From assembly GCF_033473495.1 (NCBI RefSeq), contig NC_088939.1, positions 3,720,001 to 3,784,000 of the forward strand: a stretch of 64,000 nt of DNA, read 5' to 3'. The notes beneath the pieces are model-generated. The model was not told the DNA's origin and did not search any database. It was given only the letters and a program-made list of their open reading frames with translations. This stretch comes from Cercospora beticola (Eukaryota > Ascomycota > Dothideomycetes > Mycosphaerellales > Mycosphaerellaceae). Positions within the stretch are counted from its first letter, which is position 1. Each line of letters starts with the position of its first letter. Made by a program: the position numbers and the translations under genes. Below are positions 1 to 10,324 of the stretch, one piece after another.

Positions 1-600
1 GCTTTATCAAATGGACAGCTCAGCTTTATCAAATGGACAGCTCAAGTTCAACATGGTCGCTTGAACTTCCGGACCTGAACCGCCAAATGGTCACTTCACC
101 TTTCATATGGACTTCTCACCTCACTTTCAATAAGGACATTTGATGACGCATCTGAGAATGTCTCCAGCTATCGTCCGGCGACCTGGGCCGTGCTCAACGC
201 ACCAGTCGAAAGATGAACCCACCTATCAATCTACATGCTCACTTCAGCATCCAAGTGGTCAGTTGAGCTTTGAAGAGGTCAGTTCAGTTTTCGAGTGGTC
301 GCTTCAACTCCCGATAGGTCAGCTCTGCTTTCAGAAGGATACGCCATGATAAATGGCAACGGTCAATTCATTGATACACCACATATCACAATCGTATCTG
401 AAATCATTGCGACTGATCGTGAACTATGCCTAAGCTCGCTGACGGCTATGTTTTGGTGCTGCCGCATATGGACCGCTGTCGGATGTCCACAAGGAAACGT
501 ATTCAAGAGGACAGCTGAGCTCCCAAGGTTGGTCGCCGGGGCGTGTTTAATCAGGTATGCCTCCGCCCTTGGCTCTTCGTAGGTGGATAGTTGAGCTTTT
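1..600. repeat. Degenerate 20-22-bp tandem repeat (decayed minisatellite)
   Basis: The first 44 bases are two identical 22-bp units carrying the core AAATGGACAGCTCA. Between 257 and 340 a GGTC/GGAT core recurs at 257, 277, 297, 317 and 337, an exact 20-bp period, with linkers of the type CAGYTCAGCTTT. Looser copies lie around 45-140, 505-530 and 575-600. No convincing protein is encoded, and the array probably continues left of the window. It lies downstream of the gene that ends at 680. The rest of 340-679 shows nothing else I recognise. Confidence 0.6.
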
Positions 601-679
601 TGATTCAGTCACATGTCTCTTGAGTTGCGGCAGCATTGCCAATGCATATTTTCAAAATTGGCCGATGCGCAATAGTGGT

Positions 680-2559
680 CTACAACGGCACAGCATGCCC
701 ATCACCTCTCGGATCACTTCCGGCGCTCCAAACTCCCTGCTCCTCCACAGGATCCAGAGACCACCGAATGATCTGTCCTCTTCCAAACAAACCTCGATCG
801 TGCCCATAGACCACTTCGACCTTGTGTCCCAGCTTCTTCAATCCTTCCACAGTCTCTGCCGGAATTCCTTCTTCCAGGTACACCGTCCGATCCATCACGT
901 CACCAGCATCCGGCATTCCAGCTCCAATGCATATCCGCGGCGCATCGAGGGCGGCTTGTGGTGTGTATCCGAACACGAGCTGGTTGAGCAAGACCTGGAC
1001 ATGTCCTTGCGGCTGCATGAAGCCGCCCATGACCCCGTACACGCTGTGTAAGCTCTGATCTGCGACATTCGTCACTAGAGCCGGGATGATTGTGTGGTAC
1101 GGTCTCTTGTTTGGCTCTAGAATGTTTGGATGGTTCTCCGGTTGCAAAGCAAAGTTCGCGGCGCGATTCTGAAGCGTGAAGCCACAGCCCTTTGGGATGA
1201 TGCATGTACCGAATCCGCCGTAATTGCTGTTAATGAAGGAGATGCCGTTCCCTTCGCTGTCTGTGACGCAGAAATAGACAGTGTCGGAGTGATTATGCGC
1301 AGGCGATCCATGGTCGAGGACGTCGCTGGCTTTCTCTGGACTGAACAGCTTCGCCCTCTCGGCGAGGTACTCTGGACTGATCAGCTGTTTCGTAGGCACC
1401 TTTGAAACCTTTGGGTCTGCTATCCACCAGTTGCCATCGGCGAAAGCAATCCGCAGTGCCTCAACCACGGCGTGCACGTAAGCCGTTGAGTTGTGGTCCT
1501 TCTTCGTGAATTTGGGGATCTTGTCCGATTTCTCCAACTGCTCAATGATGCCCAATGCCATGAGCGCTACAATACCCTGGCCGTTCGGAGGGTGTTCCCA
1601 TAACTCGACCCCTTCGCTGCTCTTATCATGCATGTGCTGACCATGCGACTTGGCCACGTCCTGCACCTTGAACTTGAGACTGATTGCTTCCGTATCTTCG
1701 GAGCCGAGTTCTGCATGGTTCTTCAAGTCCTCCAAAGTCAAGTGTCCACCAAGATCCTGTACCACTTTGACGAGCTCTTCTGCGATGCGTCCCTGGTAGA
1801 ATCCAGCCTTCTTTTCTCTACCAACAGTTCGGAAAGTCTCAGCTAGCGTTGGGTTTTTCATGATCTCCCCGGGCAATGGTGGCCGGCACCCATCTTGCGC
1901 ACTTGGGTCCTTCTTCAACATTTCCCGGAAGTTGGGAGAGGCCTTCCGGATCCGCTCGTTGGATTGTTCCCACTGCAGCAGGTCAGAGACTACATTCTGT
2001 AGCTTTCAAAGCTCGACAGACTTACCCAGGATGCCATGAGTTCGCTAACAGGAAAGCCCTCCTCACCTAACTTGGCTGCTGGCTCCAGAATCTCTTCCAG
2101 ACTGACCTTGCCGCTTCCGAACCTCTCGTATGTATCAACCCACCCAGCAGCAGCACCCGGTACGCTAACAGCATGCACGCTGGTCATGGGTATCTTTCCC
2201 GACTGTCCATCCTTGAGGCCTAAGCTCTTCCTCACATTGGCCAGTGTCTGGTCTTTTCCTGATCTCCCCGAGCCATTGAGCGAGTGCACTTTCTTCGTCT
2301 TTGCATTGTAGAATAGGCAGAACATATCCCCTCCAATGCCTGTGCTTCCTGGCTCAGTCATGTTGAGCCCTGCAGCGACTGCTACTGCAGCATCGGCGCA
2401 GTTCCCGCCTTTCTGAAGAATCTCGATACCACATTTTGCTGCCAATGGCTGTGTGCAAGCTACTATGCCTTTTGTGCTGTGGACTACTGATCGACGAGAA
2501 GGGAAGCTTGCGAAGTCTGGATCCGTGGCCGGGTAGACGCTTGAGGTTTGAAGAGGCAT
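680..2559 (-). CDS. Gamma-glutamyltranspeptidase-like hydrolase
   Basis: Two exons, 2559-2026 and 1972-680, give about 608 residues. The 53-bp intron starts GTAAGT, ends CTGCAG, carries a CTGAC branch site and keeps the frame. The product is a gamma-glutamyltransferase-family N-terminal nucleophile hydrolase, which in this family cleaves glutathione or transfers its gamma-glutamyl group. N-terminal landmarks are SRRSVVHSTKGIVACTQPLA and NCADAAVA..GG. The predicted self-processing threonine is in HSDTVYFCVTD, followed by SFINSNYGGFG and late VMGGFMQPQGHVQV. No signal peptide is obvious from the ATG at 2559, so this looks like the intracellular-type fungal branch. An in-frame ATG at 2745 would add an arginine-rich leader; I prefer 2559 because family similarity begins just after it. 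Confidence 0.85.
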
Positions 2560-3217
2560 GTTTCTGGATGTCAGCGTACTGAAGAGAGGATGGTCTTGAG
2601 TGGAAGATGAGGGGCAAGTATGAGGATCGGAGAGGACGAGAGGACGTCTTGGTCTACCAACACTTGATGTAGCTACAGGCCGTAGGCGAGATAGGCCGAC
2701 GAGCGATCGGGTACTGCGGATAGCTTCATGGGCAGTTAAAAACATAGGCAAAGCTAGTATTACGTAGTTGCATCGTCGCCAGTGCTGTCAATGGTTTCGT
2801 GACGGCTCGCGAGACTTGTGCCCCTCATTGTCATTTGCCGGTGTTGGCGGTCGGGAGAATGTTGTGCCGCGCGATGTTGGCGATTCGCGTCGCGTCGTGT
2901 TCATCGAAGTGCTCCATCAACAGAACACGATGAACAAGAGTCGAGGCTGATCGCACTGGATGACCAGGGACAGAGGTAGGTACACCTTTACGGGACGTGC
3001 TGACACCAGACACCATTCTTAATCTGAGGCACTTCTCCCACGCCGCTCGCTTAGACCGCCCACTATCAACATGCTCCTTCTGTTGCACCCCGAAGGCATT
3101 GACGACTCCCTTCCGGTTTCAGGCCAGGGCCAGACGCCAGTTGTCACGAACAGAGTCGCGCTTGGCCACCGCCTGCCTGTAACAGCACCGCGGAAGGCGG
3201 GAAAATCATGCGCGATG
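2560..3217. other. Intergenic, 5' flank of the GGT-like gene
   Basis: This holds the upstream region of the GGT-like gene and runs to the transposon island. Composition is normal here, with CA and TG steps frequent, so RIP stops near the island edge. No gene was recognised. Confidence 0.4.
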
Positions 3218-3934
3218 TTATCGCCAGTTCGTGCTAGCGGCTATTCCGCGGAATAAGCCTTATTTGATGTCGTTCCGGTTTATGCGGCTACGGAACTAGC
3301 CTTAAATAGAATAGGCCTTATTCTATAGAATAGGCCTTATTTCGTATTAGAAAGAATATAAAAAAAAAGAGAGTATAAACTAGATAGAAGATAAGTAATT
3401 TAATTAATTAGATTAATATAATTTAAGCTAATTTAATAGTATATACTTAGTTAGATAGTACTTTATCGATACTAGATAATAATAATTTAGTTTATTTTAA
3501 TTTTAGAGTTTAGTATACCGATTTTTATTATAGATAATACTAGAAGTTAAACGAGAAGCTTTACTTTTATATTTTAGTTTTATAACTAACTAGCTATAGA
3601 GCTAGAATATTATTAGAAGTAATACTTTAAAATAAGTATATATACTTCTATTAAGTATATAGATTTCTTAGTAATACTATATATATAGAATATATAATAA
3701 GTAATATTAAATTATATTCTCGAAGATACTCGTCGGATAGATATAATATAGTAGAAGTAGAGATAATAAGTAGGAACTAACTAAGTTAATTATATTAGTT
3801 AGTTATAAGTTATATTTTACTTCTAAGATAAGTATTAGCTAAGTTATATAACCTAGTATTATATAACTTATATTATCTAATTCTAATCTCTAAAGTATCT
3901 CTTAGAATATCTAACTAGACTATACTTTCTAATA
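3218..3934 (+). repeat. Left inverted arm of the outer element
   Basis: The outer tip TTATCGC is followed by CAGTTCGTGCTAG and then by palindromes such as TTCCGCGGAA (around 3245) and GGCCTTATTCTATAGAATAGGCC-type hairpins (3320-3345). The inner segment 3706-3934 matches the reverse complement of 14121-14350 almost base for base. The middle of this arm has no clear partner, so the two arms differ by indels. Confidence 0.6.
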
Positions 3935-4279
3935 CTTCTACTTAGGCTAAATAGTCTTCTACTTACCTTCTTATATTCCTTATATATAGCTACGCGAATT
4001 AGATTAAAACGACTAAAAATTCTATCGATAGAGTTTCTAACTAAAAACTCTAATAGTAGAGTTTCTAGTTACTTTCTTCTATTTATATATCTAATTTCTC
4101 TATATAGAACTAATCTTTTACCTTTCCTTATATAAGTTAGAGTTATTTTATAAACTCCTAGAACTATAGTCTATTCTTTAGTTTAGTTAGGCTATTAGTA
4201 ACTATCTCTTTTATTAGAATATATTTAACTATAATCTTCCTCTACTACTAGAGATATCTAATATAGTTATATATAATAT

Positions 4280-4495
4280 TATTAAATATAGAGGTCTAAC
4301 CTATCTAGGTATAGCAGAATAAAGTAAAGTAAAACCCTCTATAGTAAGTAGTTAGAGAGACTTAGATTACTATCTACTATAAGTCTATAAAGAAATACTC
4401 TCTACTAAGAATTCCTAAAGTCTAAGGTACTACTTACCTAAAGCCTAACTATTAGATAGAGAGATATAGTATCTATAGAATCTTAAATCGTAATA
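4280..4495. repeat. LTR copy 1 (216 bp)
   Basis: Direct repeat of 6402-6617. The two copies differ mainly by A/G and T/C changes of RIP type: this copy reads GCAGAATAAAGTAAAG where the other reads GCGGAATAAAGCAAAG. Confidence 0.8.
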
Positions 4496-6401
4496 CTCCC
4501 TCTAATAGCCTATCTCTTAATAGCTAGTTACCTTTTCTTAGTCTTATCCTCTATTATAGCAAAGGCTCTTACCTTACCTATATCTTTAAAAGCTAAGACT
4601 ATACTTCTTATAGGTTCTAGATACTAATAGCTTAATAGCAAGTGTCCCTTCCCTTAATATAGAGTATACTACCTAGCTTTAAATAACTCTAAGTTATCTG
4701 TCCTCTTTCTCTCTTATTATTATCTCTATATAGCTCTTATAGTATAAGCTAAAGGCTCTAATCCTCTCTCTAGTTTAGGTTACCTAGATATCTCTACTTC
4801 TTTCTTTTCTAGAATAGAAAGGATATTATTAGGTAATAAGTATAGTTAGGTATCTATAGTATCTCTAATAGATAACTAAGATTTAGATAGGCTACTAAGC
4901 AGAACTTAGATTCTATTCTTAGGTTTAACTGCCTCTACTATTACTAGCTAGGCCTCCCTTATCTTCTTTCTAAGTAATAGTAAGCTTAACTACGCTTATA
5001 ATATACTCTATAAACTTGTTATTTAAAAGGTAAAGTACTACTATACTAGTTTCCTTCCTAATACTTTATTATCCTTATACTTCTTCTTTAGCTCTTACTA
5101 GATAGCCTTTGCTATCTTTTTCTCTAATACTACCTCTTTATTCTCTTTACTAATATAAAGCTAAATCTAGTAGATTACTTTATAGTTTGCCTTATTAGTT
5201 ATTAGGATAGATATTAAGGTCTTAATAGTTAAGTATAGGTCTTCTCTCTTAAGGAATATAGCTATCTTTCTAAACTATTATTCTAAGTTCTCCTTAGAGA
5301 GTACTAGATATAGTCTCTTTACTAAAGTACTATTTATCTTATCTTATTCCTATCTTATCTTCTAAAGAGTTAACTTTAGGTATATATATTACTAAGTTCT
5401 TCTAACTATAGCTAAGAAATAAATTTGTTTTATATAGTAAACTAGAGCCTATATATCTTAGTATTTAGTTCTTAGTATATATATAGATAGAAATTCTCTT
5501 ATACTAGATAGACTATCTAGTAGAGGATTAACTATACTAAGACTCCTCTCTTTTAGCTAGAGCTTATAGAACTCTATCTTCTAGGTAGCTCTAGAGTAGG
5601 CATTATACTCTAGGCCTTATATATAGTATATATATTAATAGCTAAAGGAGTATACCTCTCTAGTACCCTCTAGTATAGGAACCTCCTAGTACTACTATAT
5701 TTATAATAAAGGTAGGTTTATAACTCCTCTTAATCTTAGGTATATTAGTTTATCTAACTAGGCCTCTAGGGCCTAATTATCTAATTCTCCTTTAGATTCT
5801 AGAGATAGTAAGAGGTTTAGTTAGTCTCTAAAGTATTATTAGCTAATAGTAGGTCTCTCTAGAACCTACCTTATAACTATCCTCTCTAAATATAACCTAC
5901 CTAGTATAAACTAATCCTCTAGCCTTATAAGATCTTTCTTTAAATAGGTAGTAAGTTCTATCTATATAGCTATCTTTAGGAGACTCCTTCTCTCTCTAAT
6001 AGTCTAACTACTCTTCTAACTTTATCCTTTTCTACTTTCTAGTAGTAGGGAAATACTAGACTAACTCCTAGTATTATTAGACTATAACTTTTATTTACTA
6101 AGTATCTAGCCTAGATACCTTATAGAGTTTATTCTCTATCTTTATATAGCTATATAGTATATCCTTCTACTTAGGACTAATATATATTAGATATCCTATC
6201 TACCTATATATACTATTCTTTCTACTATCTAGTTTATACCTATAAGACTACTCCTTTTACTTCTAACTCTTTTATAGCTTTAGATTCTACTATTACCTTT
6301 AAGTCTCTTACTAGAGTACCTTAACTCCTACTAGAAGTACTTACTATTATATCCTCTAGCTCCTAGCTTTCCGGCTACGATATAAACCTAGGCTTATAAC
6401 C

Positions 6402-6617
6402 TATTAAATATAGGGGTCTAACCTATCTAGGTATAGCGGAATAAAGCAAAGTAAAACTCTCTATAGTAAGTAGTTAGAGAGGCTTAGGTTGCTATCTACT
6501 ATAAGCCTATAAAGAAATACTCTCTACTAAGAATTCCTAAAGCCTAAGGCACTACTTACCTAAAGCCTAACTATTAGATAGAGAGATATAGTATCTATAG
6601 AATCTTAAATCGTAATA
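6402..6617. repeat. LTR copy 2 (216 bp)
   Basis: Direct repeat of 4280-4495, followed at once by the AATAT duplication. It retains a few CA/TG steps that copy 1 has lost, so the two LTRs were mutated unequally. Confidence 0.8.
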
Positions 6618-6699
6618 AATATTAATATATTTAGATCTCTTATAGGTATATATATTCTTAGAAAAAACATAAATAGTAAAGATAAAGCAACTACTAGTA

Positions 6700-8520
6700 A
6701 TAGCTAGCAAACTAAAGAGATAGATAGGAGAGCCTCTAGTAATAGTAGCGGAGAGATAGGCAGTTAACTAAGGCCTCCGCCGGCGACGCTAAAGGTTACT
6801 CCGAAGGGCGTAACGCGCTCTATAAATCTAGTAACTACTATACTAATATACTAGATATAAATAGATCTAATAGATAGACTTAATAGAGCTAGATAGGTTC
6901 TCGAGACCGAAACCTTCTTACTTAAGAACTCTATCCTCTCTACCTTCTACGACGTATATAAAGTCGCGTCTCTACTCCTCCTCCGCTCTACTTAGAGCGA
7001 CCGAATCGACTAGCTTACTAAAGAGGTAAGCAAACTCGCCGCTATAATACGTATAGTAACTCTAAAGACTACTTCTCTAGTAACTATCGAAAGAGAATAG
7101 GATATATACTATATACCTATAGTTAGCTATATAACTACGATCCGAGTACTAGAAGAAAAGAAACGTAAAGCTCTAAAGGAGAGGTCCTATATAGATATTC
7201 TTAAGAGTATTAAAACTATAAGTAGTAACGTAGTCGAGGTCTAGAAAACCCGCGATAGAGTAAGAGTATTTATAGCTAGCGAGGCTAGCTTAAAGGAACT
7301 AGAAAAAGACGAAAAGTAGATAACGGTTTATCTTAGAAAGTCGGTAAGAATAGAGAAGAGTAGCTTCTAGCTACTAGTATACGACGTACCGATAACTAGT
7401 ATATAAATAAACGCGAACGATACGATCGTATAGTTTATCTAAAGTAATAGGATACTATACTCTAGCTTAGTTATCGAACGGGCCTTCTTTCTAAAAAGTC
7501 TAGTTTATAGGATAGATAGAAAGACGACGAGTATAGTTATCGAAGTAAATAATATCGAAACGGCTAGGGAAATCTACCTACGAGGTATTACCTATAAGAG
7601 GTACTTCTAGATAGTCGAACTATACTCCTCGAAGTATAGACCTATATAATATAGGAAATATATATAATAGAGCTATATCGAGAAGTACTATAAGATAGAA
7701 ATAGAGTATAGGAAGTATATAGAGAAATACGAGATAAGTATATATATAGCTAGTAGTAATAAGTATACTAACTATAGAGAGAAATACGTAGTATAGTAGG
7801 CAGAATACTAGATAAGATAGATATAGAAGGAGAAGGTATAGAGAGCCTATACTATACTATATAATATCCTTAACCGAATAACGATAAAGACAAGCCTAAT
7901 AATAGGAAGTATAGCTCTACTACTACCTCTACTACTACTACTAGTACCTATATATAATACGGAAGATAAGCGCCTAAGAGTAGAGTCTCTAATAGATATA
8001 ATACCGGCTAGGCGAGAGCTAGGGAGGCCGAGGAACGTAGATATTATACGAATAGTAAGGGACTATAGCTAGAGTAAGATTACGAGCTTTATAGGAGGCG
8101 AAGACTATACTTTCGACGTATATATTCCTCTCTCTAGCGCGCCTAAAACCTTACGATATATAATACTAACTAGGAACCTAATAGATAATAATATAGTAGA
8201 CGATAATAAATAGTATACCTACTCTTACTATCCTATAGTATAATATAAACTATAGTAGAAATAAAGTAATAATCCTCTTCCTATAGGTACTCGATCCGAA
8301 GAGATACTATATAGTCGCTATAATCTAAAAAAATATAAACGCGCTCTAGTAGGCGACGACGATAACGGCGGGAGGCCTCGAGGCCTCCTAATACGCGATA
8401 ATACCCTCCGACCGATACTACGACGCTATAAGTAGAAGAAAGAGCCTAGGAGAAGGAGGTTACGACTCTAACTTCTAGGCGGCCTAAATCTGCCTATAAC
8501 TACCTCTCTCTAGCTAATAA
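6700..8520 (+). mobile_element. ORF1 (gag-like) fragment of a second retroelement
   Basis: This stretch keeps many more CpG steps than its surroundings. On the plus strand a long frame is broken only by TAA/TAG. At about 7654-7695 its tyrosine codons sit at the spacing of a CCHC zinc knuckle (C-x2-C-x4-H-x4-C) if TAT is read back to TGT or CAT. An upstream stretch with SSLV- and ILYSSLVIERA-like text resembles ORF1 proteins of fungal Tad-type LINEs. No reverse transcriptase follows before the next element, so this is probably a 5' fragment, perhaps interrupted by the LINE at about 8560. Boundaries are approximate. Confidence 0.45.
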
Positions 8521-9688
8521 GGCTAGAAAATAACTACTAATACTAATACTCTAAAACTTATAATCTAAAAGAACCTAAAAATACTTATAGAATAGATCTA
8601 GAGTTACCTCGATATCTAGATAACTTTTTCTCTCTCTCTAACTCTTCTTCTTCTCTAATAGGCCTAATAGGCCTTCCTCTACCTTACTCTCTACTAGGAA
8701 GAGTCCTAGACTCTTTAAGCTATCTAGAAAACCCTCTAGAGCTACCTAATACCTACTACTACTACCTCTAAAATATAGGCCTAGATAGCCTAATTTAGAT
8801 ATATAATACTAAAGCTCTAGCCTTAGGTATCTATAACTATCTTAGTAAGGATAGAAAACTAAGAAGAAAGGGAGATAGTAAAGAAGATAAGCTATAAAGA
8901 GCTTAGAAGGAAACTAGGAGTATAGTAGTTTAAAGCTATATAAAAGCTCCTAAGTAGAGACCTTAAAGTTATCCTCTATAAAGAAGGAGAGAAAAGTAGG
9001 CTAGAAAAGGACTAATCCTAGCTTAAGGCTATATACCTAGAGACCTAGGTAGAGATACTAAGTACCTAGGTAATTATATATAGTATTAAGATATCCTAGA
9101 AGCTAGAAGATATAAATAGCTAGGTCTAGCTCGACTAAGATAACCTTACCTAGTTCCTAGAAGAGCTTAAAATTAGGAAGGCCTTTTAGCTTAAGAACTA
9201 GAGAGTAAGGGAAGAGACTAACTTCTTATTAGTAGTAATAGTAGTATAGGATAGATAGACTATAAGGGAAATATATAGGAGAGGTATTATAATTAGGTTA
9301 ATATAGTATATAGTCGAACTATACTATCTATAGTAGAGAATTATATAATACCTTAAGTATAATAGCTTTAGGTATATTACTACCTACTATAAGGCTATAG
9401 AATAAATATATAGAAACTATATAGAGAAGTATAGGATAGATAGCTATAAGGAGAAGAAAATTAAATACTATAACTATAAGAGAGACTATAAGGTATACTC
9501 TCTTAAATATAGCTATAAAGTAGCTATAAAGGCTAAAGTAAGAGTATTCTTAGAGTAGTTTAAAAAGTAATAGAAGATAGCCTTAGGCCTAATATAAGGA
9601 GATAGCGCTATAGAACCTCTAATCCTTAAGAGGAAAGCTCTACTAGCTAAGCCTCTATAGAGAGATATTAGATATAAAGGTAGGCCTC

Positions 9689-9789
9689 TATAACGGCGTA
9701 GCTATATAAGCTACCTACCTAAAAGGAAACGATTCGCGTTTCGCTATAGAAAACCGAATCTTAGGCGAATATATAGCTAGACTCTTATA
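9689..9789. repeat. TRIM LTR copy 1 (101 bp)
   Basis: Direct repeat of 10224-10324, differing at only a handful of transition positions; contains AAACGATTCGCGTTTCGCTA. Confidence 0.75.
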
Positions 9790-9956
9790 ACTATCTCCCT
9801 TCTCTAATAGGCTCGTCCCGAGCCGTACTAAAGTACTAGGAATCGCCGAAGTAAAAGAGCTCTTAACGTAACCTACTACGATAAGAGTGCGATATAGGCG
9901 CTCGTCGTACTCTACGACGACTTCCGAAATATTTTCGGGTATCGGCCTAAGCCGGA

Positions 9957-10108
9957 ACGCGACGAACTGTCGTAACGCGACGTACCGTCGTAATCTACTA
10001 TATCGTGTCTCCGTAGGCGATATATAGCTATAACGCGACGAACTATCGCAACGCGATATACTATCGCAATCTGCTATATCGTATCCCCGTAGGCGATACG
10101 TAGCTATA
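9957..10108. repeat. 76-bp tandem duplication inside the TRIM
   Basis: Units 9957-10032 and 10033-10108 both begin ACGCGACGAACT and end TAGCTATA. They differ mainly by transitions. Each unit holds short inverted motifs (CGACGAACTGTCG and CGACGTACCGTCG) that could fold into hairpins. Confidence 0.7.
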
Positions 10109-10223
10109 ATACGCCTAGAAGAAGGCGACTCCGCGAAATCGTATCGTATTATAGCGTCCGAACCGTAGCTCGAACGCGGGACCTTCGGGTTACTAGGCCG
10201 AAAGTAGGAAACGCGAATCGAAT

Positions 10224-10324
10224 TATAATAGCGTAGCTATATAAGCTATCTGCCTAAAAGGAAACGATTCGCGTTTCGCTATAGGAAACCGAATCTTAGG
10301 CGAATATATAGCTAGACTCTTATA
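10224..10324. repeat. TRIM LTR copy 2 (101 bp)
   Basis: Direct repeat of 9689-9789, followed at 10325 by the GCCTC target duplication. Confidence 0.75.

Larger units (their letters stand above)
4280..6617 (-). mobile_element. Short LTR retrotransposon, RIP-inactivated, with AATAT target duplication
   Basis: Two 216-bp direct repeats (4280-4495 and 6402-6617) flank a 1.9-kb interior. Exactly AATAT lies immediately outside both ends (4275-4279 and 6618-6622), a 5-bp target-site duplication. Each LTR starts TA and ends TA, as expected for TG..CA ends after RIP. Read on the minus strand, the base next to the LTR begins GGTTATAAGCC, resembling the initiator-Met-type primer site of Ty1/Copia elements, so I infer minus orientation. 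The interior is too short for full gag-pol and no protein could be read with confidence. It is either internally deleted or non-autonomous. It lies within the outer inverted-repeat element. Confidence 0.75.
9689..10324. mobile_element. TRIM-like short LTR element inserted in the LINE
   Basis: Two 101-bp direct repeats (9689-9789 and 10224-10324) flank 434 bp of CpG-rich, non-coding interior. The same 5 bases, GCCTC, occur just outside both ends (9684-9688 and 10325-10329). LTR ends read TATAAC..TTATA, consistent with TGTAAC..TTACA before RIP. No gag or pol could fit, so the element depended on another for movement. It interrupts the LINE at the ORF1/ORF2 junction and is therefore younger than it. 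The interior holds a 76-bp tandem duplication and a tRNA-like patch. Confidence 0.75.

Noticed and set aside
3960..4275. Possible transposase of the outer element
   Set aside because: No frame in this stretch gives a recognisable motif even when RIP changes are mentally reversed.
10157..10200. Functional tRNA-Thr gene
   Set aside because: No D-arm or acceptor stem and mismatches in both remaining stems; at most a tRNA-derived fragment.
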